Assembly (NCBI GenBank): GCA_022865965.1
Contig: JALHTS010000593.1
Coordinates: 1 to 5,306 of the forward strand
Direction of reading: 5' to 3'
DNA: 5,306 bases
Source of the DNA: Ignavibacteriaceae bacterium
GTDB lineage: Bacteria; Bacteroidota; Ignavibacteria; Ignavibacteriales; Ignavibacteriaceae
Part shown: positions 1 through 5,306 of the stretch, piece after piece
Numbering within the stretch: the first letter of the stretch is position 1
Layout: the number at the start of each line of letters is the position of its first letter
Notes under the pieces: generated by a model
Seen by the model: only the letters and a program-made list of their open reading frames with translations
What the model was told of the DNA's origin: nothing
Databases searched by the model: none
Program-made: the position numbers and the translations under genes

Positions 1-113
1 GTTTTTAATCAATATGATATGCTTTTGAGTCAGCCTCTTATTTTATATAAATACTTTTAAACTTCGTAAACCTTTTTCTGTAGAATTAGATATTTTTTGA
101 AAACTGAAAAAGA
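1..113. repeat. Terminal direct repeat, left copy
   Basis: These 113 bases are identical to the last 113 bases of the window. Bases 1-39 are the right end of the foldback element that is seen whole at 5132-5232; bases 40-113 are AT-rich sequence lying beyond that element. Because the identity runs 74 bases past the mobile-element-like part and stops exactly at the window end, an assembly overlap of a circular or looped contig is a better explanation than two independent insertions. The alternative is a longer genomic repeat at which the assembly broke. Confidence 0.95.
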
Positions 114-135
114 GTTATCATAAATTCTTATGTGA

Positions 136-390
136 GGCACTGATGCCGGTGTGGATGGAGTCGATCTTTCAGTCAGACCAATGGCAAGCGGAACTGTTCA
201 ACCTGACGTACGTTCACTTGCACACGGTTTAAAAGGAACCGGCTATTCGCTTGATATTGATGCTTCTAAAATGGATGACATTGAAAATCTGCTTAACGAA
301 GGATTAAAGGAATATGATTTTAATCCAACAACCACAACTGCTGATGCAAGAGTATTAGGATTTCCTATGCCCGGTGGCTGTAGTATATGA
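136..390 (+). pseudogene. Internal fragment of pyruvate carboxylase subunit B (carboxyltransferase domain)
   Basis: About 80 residues match the interior of the biotin-dependent carboxyltransferase domain found in pyruvate carboxylase subunit B and oxaloacetate decarboxylase alpha, which moves CO2 from carboxybiotin to pyruvate. The diagnostic stretches are GVDLSVRPMASGTVQPD, LKGTGYSLDI and VLGFPMPGG; the Thr in ASGT corresponds to the family's catalytic threonine. The reading frame is blocked by TGA at 133-135, and homology appears to start near 139 (TDAGVDGVD). It ends after the GG at 373-378, where the family continues but here only Cys-Ser-Ile and a stop follow. The upstream metal-site histidines and the carboxylated lysine are absent, as is the rest of a normally 500-600 residue or longer protein. 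A GTG at 151 could serve as a start, but no ribosome-binding site is evident. The slice cannot be an active enzyme; I read it as a gene remnant or a rearrangement/assembly junction product. Family assignment is from remembered motifs. Confidence 0.8.
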
Positions 391-580
391 AAATGAACTC
401 ATTAAATAATCTGTGTAAAGTTTTAACAGTTGTTTTTTCATCACATATCTCTGATTGTTGTCACCAGAAATTTAACACCTTTCTATCTCTTTGCGTAAGG
501 TAAGTAATTAATTCATTCAGATATTGGTTAAAGATTCATTTGTACTCCCAATTATCTGGGTAAAACATTAATTACTATCA

Positions 581-1984
581 TTAAAAAATTAATCCGTTAT
601 TAATTCTATCTATTTCACCAGGATTACATAACCAACCGTTTATAATGTGTTTTACTAATTTATTACCTTTATATAAATTAAAATTCGCCCGTGTATTTAT
701 CATTGTCTTTGGACTATAAGAAGAAGAATGGCGTAGTATATTAATTGGAAGTTGAGAAAAGCGTGATTTGTTTGATATAGATTTTAATTTTACAAAAAGT
801 ATTCCGTGTTCTAAAAAAGATTTTATCTTATTTCTGTTAAGTTCTTTAATCGAATGCAAAACAGACTCAGATATTTTTCCCTCCACTAATCTCAATTCTG
901 TGCAATCAAATTCTTCAATGCCATTTAAAACTGAAAGATCACCAATATCCATTATAGTGCTTATGAAATTTGGTATTCTTGAATTATTATCATAAAACTC
1001 CTCCCGGTTAATCGCTATATCAACAACGTATTTCTGCTTCTTCAAAACTATATTAACATTTCGAAGAATTAAGTCATATAAAAAATCACCATTTGTTGGA
1101 ATATAAAAATATTCGTTTTCACTTCGTCTATTATATTTTCCACAAATAATCTTTTCAAACGCTGAAAGAATCATCATATAGTTAATTTTTCTATAGAATG
1201 TTTTATTCGAATCATTTACATCTCTTCCGCTCTCAATCAATATAGTGCTAACATTTTTTCCTGAAATCATATCACCAAAAGAACGGGGTTCATAATCATC
1301 TTTGTATCTAGCAATCCGTCCAGGCAAATATTTTTCAAAATCATTTCTTAAATCGGCAATCAGTTTAAGTGCTTTTAGCCGCGATTCGTTTGTCGTTTTA
1401 TCATAATCATAAACGGGAGCAAGAAGTGAAATTGCTGCTAAATTACTACTTGTTCCTACCGACCATCTGAAATCCTGATCATGAAGATTAAATGCAATAT
1501 CCGGCTTATGTTTATCCACAAGTCCGTACAATATTTTTGATTCGGGCGATTGTAAAGATTTTGCGTCCCGGTTCAAATCTATTCCAACAGCATTTTGCCT
1601 GATCATTATTTCTGCTCCATCAGGATTGAGCATAGGAACAAAAATCAATCTAAGTTTTTTCTTGATTAACGCTCTAAAGTTGTCAAACTCATCCTCACTA
1701 TTAAGAAAATTAAAAATATCAAACATAGCCATTGTAGCAGTAGGTTCATCACCATGCATCTGTGACCAAAGAAGAACAATTGTTTTTCCTTCTCCAAACT
1801 CCAATGAAAATATTTCTCTTTGCTCAATTGAATAACCGAGCATTGTTTTATGGAGTGCTTTTTTTTTGCAGTTATTCTTAATAAGAAGTAAAATATCTGA
1901 GTGTGCAAATCTTTTACTACTTAACTTTTTTTCAAAATATTTTGGATATGAATGAAATAAGCTTGCTGTTAAATCGATGTTCAA
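581..1984 (-). CDS. M14-family zinc carboxypeptidase with amidohydrolase-like C-terminal extension
   Basis: A 467-residue metallopeptidase, predicted to remove C-terminal residues from peptides or cleave amide bonds in modified peptides. The M14 active site is complete: zinc ligands H77 and E80 in the HGDE motif and H168 in NLHDQ; substrate-binding N138-R139 in GIDLNRD; the NPDG motif at 120-123; and the catalytic glutamate E251 in TILIESG. No signal peptide or membrane segment is visible, so it is probably cytoplasmic. Residues ~300-467 are extra to the catalytic domain and read like the two halves of an amidohydrolase beta-sandwich (YDLILRNVNIV, DIGDLSVL, EEFDCTEL, then VKHIINGW near the end). 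Start: TTG at 1984, chosen because a GAGG sits 5 bases upstream and the first in-frame Met is residue 48, inside the domain. It diverges from the racemase gene with 215 bases between them. Substrate is unknown; family assignment is firm, the extension assignment is inference. Confidence 0.9.
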   Translation of the reverse strand: MNIDLTASLFHSYPKYFEKKLSSKRFAHSDILLLIKNNCKKKALHKTMLGYSIEQREIFSLEFGEGKTIVLLWSQMHGDEPTATMAMFDIFNFLNSEDEFDNFRALIKKKLRLIFVPMLNPDGAEIMIRQNAVGIDLNRDAKSLQSPESKILYGLVDKHKPDIAFNLHDQDFRWSVGTSSNLAAISLLAPVYDYDKTTNESRLKALKLIADLRNDFEKYLPGRIARYKDDYEPRSFGDMISGKNVSTILIESGRDVNDSNKTFYRKINYMMILSAFEKIICGKYNRRSENEYFYIPTNGDFLYDLILRNVNIVLKKQKYVVDIAINREEFYDNNSRIPNFISTIMDIGDLSVLNGIEEFDCTELRLVEGKISESVLHSIKELNRNKIKSFLEHGILFVKLKSISNKSRFSQLPINILRHSSSYSPKTMINTRANFNLYKGNKLVKHIINGWLCNPGEIDRINNGLIF

Positions 1985-1989
1985 AATTT

Positions 1990-1993
1990 CCTC
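1990..1993 (-). promoter_or_regulatory. Ribosome-binding site supporting a TTG start
   Basis: On the minus strand GAGGAAA precedes the TTG at 1984, with 5 bases between GAGG and the start codon. This is the main reason to prefer the TTG start for the carboxypeptidase gene over the much later ATG (residue 48). Confidence 0.6.
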
Positions 1994-2106
1994 GGTGAAT
2001 TATTTAATAACTAAAACAATTTGATATATTGAAATGCTGAAAATAATTCATTCAAATCAATGATATCCAAAATAAATCAGTAAACAAACAAAAAGAAGAA
2101 AAATTC

Positions 2107-2124
2107 TTAACTTTGGAAAGTTAA
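2107..2124. promoter_or_regulatory. Perfect dyad, possible operator in the divergent intergenic region
   Basis: TTAACTTT-GG-AAAGTTAA has perfect 8-base arms around a 2-base centre. It lies between the divergent carboxypeptidase and racemase genes, about 120 bases upstream of the former and 75 bases upstream of the latter. The tight centre suits a dimeric DNA-binding protein better than an RNA hairpin, and there is no transcription unit it could terminate. AT-rich DNA gives such dyads by chance, so the regulatory role is a guess. Confidence 0.3.
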
Positions 2125-2181
2125 TTTTTATTATTCCTTTAGAAATCAGATTGATGTCAAAGAGTTAAGTGTAAACCAACA

Positions 2182-2199
2182 AATTATTTTACAATAATT
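2182..2199. promoter_or_regulatory. Inverted repeat abutting the racemase start codon
   Basis: AATTATT-TTAC-AATAATT, with perfect 7-base arms, ends on the base before the ATG at 2200, where a ribosome-binding site would normally be; no Shine-Dalgarno sequence is present. A TACAAT (2190-2195) within it is one mismatch from a -10 box and would give a nearly leaderless transcript, but no convincing -35 is seen. It consists almost wholly of A and T and may be fortuitous. Confidence 0.2.
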
Positions 2200-3123
2200 A
2201 TGAATCTGAATCAAAGTCATTTCGCAAGTTTTACTATTGTAGTTACCGATTCCGGTCTCGGCGGATTATCAGTTACAGCTGGTTTAGAATATCAGTTAAA
2301 AACTCTGAATCAATTTGGTAAGATTAACATAATATTTTTCAATTCTCTCGCAGATTCTAATTTTGGTTATAACTCAATGCCAACTCCTGAAAAAAAAGCA
2401 GAAGTGTTCGATTCCGCTCTTAGTGCAATTATGAAACTCTATAATCCGGACTTGATACTTATTGCCTGCAATACGCTTTCAGTAGTGTATGAACAAACCC
2501 ATTTTGCAAAGGAAAGCAAAACTGATGTATTAGGAATTATTGATCTTGGTGTTGAGATGATGTTAGAAGAGATTAAAGACAATATTAATAATTCATTTTT
2601 GCTTTTAGGGACCCCTACAACAATATCTTCTCTTTCTTATTATAAAAGGCTAATAAAAGAAGGAATTAAAGAAGAATTCATTATTAATCAATCATGCCCG
2701 CTTCTTGAAACCGCAATACAAAATGATCCTGAAAGCGAAACTGTTCATAGAATGATAACTGAGTTTTTAGCTGATGCAAAAAATAAAGAATCCGAAAATT
2801 CCCGGAGAATAGTTGCTGCCTTATGTTGCACACATTATGGTTATAGTGAAAAAGTTTTTTATAGAGCCATAAAAACTGTTTTTGAAAAGGAGTTTACAGT
2901 AGTAAATCCAAATAAAAAAATGGTTGAGTTTGTTGTTAATAAATTATCTTCAAAAAGATATAACTATTCAGAGATTTCTGTTGAGGTTGTATCACAAGTA
3001 AAATTAAAGAGTAACGAGATTTATTCAATAGTAAAAACTATAAAAAGTATTTCTCCTGTTACAGCATCGGCACTTAACAATTACACTTACAATAATTCTC
3101 TATTTACTTTCATCGAAGATTAA
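2200..3123 (+). CDS. Divergent aspartate/glutamate racemase family protein (MurI-like)
   Basis: A 307-residue cofactor-independent amino-acid racemase of the Asp/Glu racemase superfamily, which interconverts L- and D-enantiomers by two-cysteine acid-base catalysis in the cytosol. The glutamate racemase signatures are in order: TDSGLGGLSV at 16-25 (D17-S18), IACNTLS at 88-94 with catalytic C90, and LCCTHYG at 208-214 with the second catalytic cysteine C210 and H212. It departs from typical MurI: the substrate-loop Pro-Tyr-Gly is replaced by Phe-Gly-Tyr (55-57), Gly before CTH is Cys209, the Pro after CTHY is Gly, and the protein is ~40 residues longer than the usual ~265, with a C-terminal extension from ~250. 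It may therefore be a paralogue with another substrate rather than the cell-wall D-glutamate enzyme. The ATG has no ribosome-binding site, but the sequence from residue 11 on is family-like. It is divergent from the M14 peptidase. Confidence 0.85.
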   Translation: MNLNQSHFASFTIVVTDSGLGGLSVTAGLEYQLKTLNQFGKINIIFFNSLADSNFGYNSMPTPEKKAEVFDSALSAIMKLYNPDLILIACNTLSVVYEQTHFAKESKTDVLGIIDLGVEMMLEEIKDNINNSFLLLGTPTTISSLSYYKRLIKEGIKEEFIINQSCPLLETAIQNDPESETVHRMITEFLADAKNKESENSRRIVAALCCTHYGYSEKVFYRAIKTVFEKEFTVVNPNKKMVEFVVNKLSSKRYNYSEISVEVVSQVKLKSNEIYSIVKTIKSISPVTASALNNYTYNNSLFTFIED

Positions 3124-3152
3124 ATTAACAAATTATCTTGTTCTTCATTTCT

Positions 3153-3181
3153 TTGTGCTTGTAAAATTTTGATTTTATCAT
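3153..3181 (+). promoter_or_regulatory. Candidate sigma70-type promoter, copy 1
   Basis: TTGTGC (3153-3158) and TATCAT (3176-3181) are separated by 17 bases. The -10 matches TATAAT at five of six positions; the -35 keeps only the TTG. It points towards the propeller gene. Spacing is ideal, but the AT-rich setting makes chance matches common. Confidence 0.35.
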
Positions 3182-3184
3182 AAA

Positions 3185-3213
3185 TTGTGCTTGTAAAATT
3201 TTGATTTTATCAT
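3185..3213 (+). promoter_or_regulatory. Candidate sigma70-type promoter, copy 2
   Basis: This is the duplicated copy of the upstream candidate: TTGTGC (3185-3190), 17-base spacer, TATCAT (3208-3213). Its -10 lies 42 bases before the ATG at 3256, giving a leader of about 35 bases that contains the AAAGGAA ribosome-binding site at 3242-3248. It is the better placed of the two. Confidence 0.4.
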
Positions 3214-3255
3214 AAACATTAATACATTTATCATAACAACTAAAGGAATTTCCCC

Positions 3256-4929
3256 ATGAAAAAATTAATACCTCTTTTTCTTCTCATAAGTGGATTAAAT
3301 TTACTTGCCCAGGAGAATAGCTGGGATGTTATTTGGAAAATGGAAAAGCTTCCATTTTTAGATACCAATGCTATTTATATTTCTGAATTAGCAATTGTTA
3401 AAGGCGGATTCGATACAGATCAGGACGGGTGGGGAGAATTTTTATGCGCCTGGACAGATATGGAAGAAAATTATACATTAATGTATGAAGCAACCGGTGA
3501 CAACCAATATGAACTGGTTTGGTACTTTCTTCATCCGCTCCCAACAAATACCTACGCTGGAATTGCTGTGGGTGATGTAGATAATAATGGTATTGTAGAT
3601 ATTGTAGTCACGCTTCCTTCACAGATTACAAATGAAGATAATAATCCGCCGAGGCTTTGGGTATTTGAATGGAATGGAGTTGTAGGAGAGAATAAATATG
3701 GGAGCTATGCGGGTAATGAAATGTCGCCTACAAACACCTGGAATTTTGACTTACCCGTTGATACTGATTTTCGTCCATACAGTTTAACGATTGAAGATAT
3801 TGATGATGATGGAGATAATGAACTTATTGTAGGAGTCAGACAAGGAGACAGAGGCAGAGAGGTCATCGTTGCATCAGTTAATGGTGAATTGAATGTATTC
3901 GGTTTTTGGGAGATTGAATACAATTTTGCTCAGGTTTTTGGAGGAGCACTCTATAGTGTTACTACAGGAGATCTGGATGATGACGGTTTGAAGGAAATTT
4001 ATGCTTTTATTTGGAATAATTTTACTCTGCGAATCTTTGAATATGACGGTTCCGGAGGTTATAATATTCCTGTAGCACTTGATGAAATTTACCGCGATGA
4101 AAATATTGATTTCGGAGCGCTTGATGCTGTTCGAGTGGCTGATGTTAATAATGATGGAGTAAATGAACTGTATATAGCCGGAACTGAGCCGGATAATTAT
4201 TTGTTTATTATAACTGATATTTCAGATTTAACTCTAATTACCGAAGCCGATGTCAATGTCTTATTAAAAATTCCCAGAATCAACGTGGGAAAACTCAGAT
4301 CAATGTATGTTGCAGACCCGGATCACGACGGCAATCTGTCTTTAATGATTGGCGGTGAAGGAAACGGACAAATATTTGATGTTGAATACAAAGGATTCGG
4401 TGATCCAAAGGATTCTGCAAGCTGGGATGTTAATGTTATTTTTGATCTCTGGGAATACAGCGGATATGCTTCCACTGATAACCAAACATTAACACCACGA
4501 TTTTTCTATGGTTATCCTACCGGGGATATGGATGGTGACGGAAAATTTGAGTACGCTTTTGTTAACTATGCTAATGATCAAAGTGTTTGGTCTGAAGATC
4601 CGTTTATGTTCATAATTGAAATTGATAAAGTTGTTGGTGTTGAAGATGAGGCAAACCTAACTCCTCAGAATTTTATGCTTAACCAGAACTATCCTAATCC
4701 TTTCAACCCTTCAACAAAAATATCGTATGCATTGAGAGAATCAGGTTTTGTTAACCTGAAAGTTTATGATGTTCTTGGAAATGAAGTAGCAACATTGGTT
4801 AACACGACTAAACAAGCCGGTAATCATTCCGTTGAGTTCAACGCTGTTGACTTACCGAGTGGAGTTTATTTCTACACTCTACAGGTAAATGGATTTTCTG
4901 ATAGTAAGAAAATGCTGCTGCTCAAATAA
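3256..4929 (+). CDS. Secreted FG-GAP/VCBS seven-bladed beta-propeller protein with T9SS sorting domain
   Basis: A 557-residue exported protein. Residues 1-19 form a signal peptide (MKKLIPLFLLISG core, probable cleavage after LAQ). Seven calcium-loop-type repeats follow at ~53, 107, 181, 239, 296, 354 and 424 (DTDQDGWGE, DVDNNGIVD, DIDDDGDNE, DLDDDGLKE, DVNNDGVNE, DPDHDGNLS, DMDGDGKFE), spaced 54-74 residues apart, the pattern of an integrin-alpha-like seven-bladed propeller. A linker (VGVEDE, 460-465) leads to the type A T9SS sorting domain at ~469-557, with NQNYPNPFNPSTKISY, VYDVLGNEVATL, LPSGVYFY and the terminal KKMLLLK. It should be exported by Sec, carried across the outer membrane by the type IX system, and released or anchored after tail cleavage. 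ATG at 3256 is supported by AAAGGAA 7 bases upstream. Ligand and role are unknown; no enzyme motif is visible. The repeat copies TTGTGC/TATCAT upstream are its likely promoters. Confidence 0.92.
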   Translation: MKKLIPLFLLISGLNLLAQENSWDVIWKMEKLPFLDTNAIYISELAIVKGGFDTDQDGWGEFLCAWTDMEENYTLMYEATGDNQYELVWYFLHPLPTNTYAGIAVGDVDNNGIVDIVVTLPSQITNEDNNPPRLWVFEWNGVVGENKYGSYAGNEMSPTNTWNFDLPVDTDFRPYSLTIEDIDDDGDNELIVGVRQGDRGREVIVASVNGELNVFGFWEIEYNFAQVFGGALYSVTTGDLDDDGLKEIYAFIWNNFTLRIFEYDGSGGYNIPVALDEIYRDENIDFGALDAVRVADVNNDGVNELYIAGTEPDNYLFIITDISDLTLITEADVNVLLKIPRINVGKLRSMYVADPDHDGNLSLMIGGEGNGQIFDVEYKGFGDPKDSASWDVNVIFDLWEYSGYASTDNQTLTPRFFYGYPTGDMDGDGKFEYAFVNYANDQSVWSEDPFMFIIEIDKVVGVEDEANLTPQNFMLNQNYPNPFNPSTKISYALRESGFVNLKVYDVLGNEVATLVNTTKQAGNHSVEFNAVDLPSGVYFYTLQVNGFSDSKKMLLLK

Positions 4930-5019
4930 AATAAATTAGGATTGATTTCTGTTTTTTATAATCTTGTTATCAGAATGATTATTGTTATTATGCATCTTTT
5001 TCGATCCAATAATTTATAA

Positions 5020-5115
5020 ATTCAAATTGGTTCAAAAGTAGCCAGCGGAAATTATATCGCAACGCTTACTTATGGTAATTTCTCAAAATATATCAAGACG
5101 ACATTATTGAAATAA
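5020..5115 (+). pseudogene. 3' remnant of a T9SS sorting-domain gene
   Basis: After the in-frame TAA at 5017-5019, an open stretch of about 31 codons reads GSKVASGNYIATLTYGNF then SKYIKTTLLK and stops at 5113-5115. This is the end of a type A T9SS C-terminal domain: compare LPSGVYFYTLQVNGFSDSKK and LLLK at the end of the neighbouring propeller protein. The NYPNPFNP box and everything before it are missing and no start codon or ribosome-binding site is evident, so only the last third of the sorting domain is left. It differs clearly from the propeller protein's own tail, so it is not a simple local duplication of it. It ends 16 bases before the foldback element. Confidence 0.75.
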
Positions 5116-5131
5116 AATAATTTGTTTCTAA

Positions 5132-5232
5132 AAGAGGCTGTATCAAAAGTTATATGATTGAATTGTGGTGTTTACACTTTAAAGTGAATTTCCGTTTTTA
5201 ATCAATATGATATGCTTTTGAGTCAGCCTCTT
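5132..5232. mobile_element. 101-base foldback element with imperfect terminal inverted repeats (MITE-like)
   Basis: The left end (5132-5149) reads AAGAGGCTG-TA-TCAAAAG; the reverse complement of the right end (5215-5232) reads AAGAGGCTG-AC-TCAAAAG, 16 of 18 bases matching. Weaker complementarity continues inward (TATATGATTGA against ATATCATATTGA), and the centre is a perfect 12-base palindrome CACTTTAAAGTG (5175-5186), within 2 bases of the element midpoint. The whole element can fold into one long imperfect hairpin. Ends of GAGGCTG...TCAAAAG form resemble insertion-sequence termini, but I cannot name the family. No coding capacity and no convincing target-site duplication are visible. Its right 39 bases reappear at 1-39. 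Confidence 0.65.
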
Positions 5233-5306
5233 ATTTTATATAAATACTTTTAAACTTCGTAAACCTTTTTCTGTAGAATTAGATATTTTTTGAAAACTGA
5301 AAAAGA
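5194..5306. repeat. Terminal direct repeat, right copy
   Basis: This copy is identical to positions 1-113. It begins inside the right arm of the foldback element and continues 74 bases beyond it to the window end. Joining the two copies gives a circle of 5193 bases in which the T9SS tail remnant, the foldback element and the pycB slice are consecutive. Confidence 0.95.

Larger units (their letters stand above)
3153..3216 (+). repeat. Perfect tandem duplication, 2 x 32 bases
   Basis: The unit at 3153-3184 (begins TTGTGCTTGTAAAA, ends TTATCATAAA) is repeated without a mismatch at 3185-3216. A shorter echo, TTTATCATAA, follows at 3227-3236. The array lies between the racemase stop and the propeller gene start, and each unit contains a promoter-like sequence. 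Perfect identity points to a recent slippage duplication or to an assembly artefact. Confidence 0.95.

Noticed and set aside
72..112. CTTTTTC...GAAAAAG inverted repeat next to the foldback element
   Set aside because: Homopolymer arms with a 27-base loop are readily produced by chance in AT-rich DNA.
547..560. CCCA-ATTATC-TGGG hairpin after the carboxypeptidase stop as a terminator
   Set aside because: The stem is only 4 base pairs and is not followed by a T-run on the minus strand.
768..995. Plus-strand open frame of 75 codons
   Set aside because: It lies wholly within the carboxypeptidase gene on the opposite strand and has no recognisable family features.
1626..1908. Two further open frames (plus 1626-1835, minus 1666-1908) inside the carboxypeptidase
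   Set aside because: Both overlap the HGDE and NPDG coding region in other frames; they are shadows of a gene with a complete active site.
3127..3142. AACAA-ATTATC-TTGTT hairpin after the racemase stop as a terminator
   Set aside because: A 5-base-pair AU-rich stem with only a broken T-rich stretch after it is too weak to call.
3153..3216. CRISPR array
   Set aside because: The two 32-base units are directly adjacent with no spacer between them, so it is a simple tandem duplication.
3705..3923. Minus-strand open frame of 72 codons
   Set aside because: Antisense shadow of the propeller repeats; its low-complexity serine-rich content is explained by the reverse complement of Asp-rich loops.
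4958..4982. ATAATC...GATTAT inverted repeat after the propeller gene as a terminator
   Set aside because: Six AT-rich pairs around a 13-base loop, with no uninterrupted T-run; expected by chance in this composition.
1..5306. Conventional plasmid
   Set aside because: The terminal overlap permits a circle, but no replication initiator, partition, mobilisation gene or iteron array is visible, and two truncated chromosomal-type genes are present.

Overview
The window is AT-rich DNA that looks like Ignavibacteria/Melioribacter-type (Bacteroidota-Chlorobi group) sequence. The main evidence is a secreted protein ending in a type IX secretion (T9SS) sorting domain with the NYPNPFNPST box typical of that group, plus a fragment of a second such domain. 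Ribosome-binding sites are variable: two genes have a clear one and one has none.

Layout. Positions 1-113 are repeated exactly at 5194-5306, so the window closes on itself: it is either a circular contig of 5193 unique bases or a graph loop/repeat-bounded contig. At 136-390 lies an internal slice of a pyruvate carboxylase subunit B (carboxyltransferase) gene, cut at both ends. Positions 391-580 hold no gene that I can see. At 581-1984 (minus strand) is a complete M14 zinc carboxypeptidase with all active-site residues and a C-terminal extension that reads like the beta-sandwich of an amidohydrolase without its barrel. A 215-base divergent intergenic region with two small dyads follows. At 2200-3123 (plus) is a divergent Asp/Glu racemase (MurI superfamily) with both catalytic cysteines. 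A perfect 2 x 32-base tandem duplication, each copy carrying a sigma70-like promoter, precedes 3256-4929 (plus), a secreted seven-repeat FG-GAP/VCBS beta-propeller with a T9SS tail. Positions 4930-5019 hold no gene. At 5020-5115 is the last ~30 codons of another T9SS sorting domain with no start. At 5132-5232 is a 101-base foldback element with imperfect terminal inverted repeats, resembling a MITE; its right end is also present at 1-39.

How it fits together. The peptidase and racemase are divergently transcribed and could act together on peptides containing D-amino acids or peptidoglycan-derived peptides; this is inference from gene pairing. The propeller protein is probably an independent surface or secreted protein. 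If the ends are joined, the foldback element sits between the two gene fragments (T9SS tail on one side, pycB slice on the other), which suggests a rearrangement-prone junction. No replication, partition, integrase or transposase gene is visible, so a stable plasmid is not supported.
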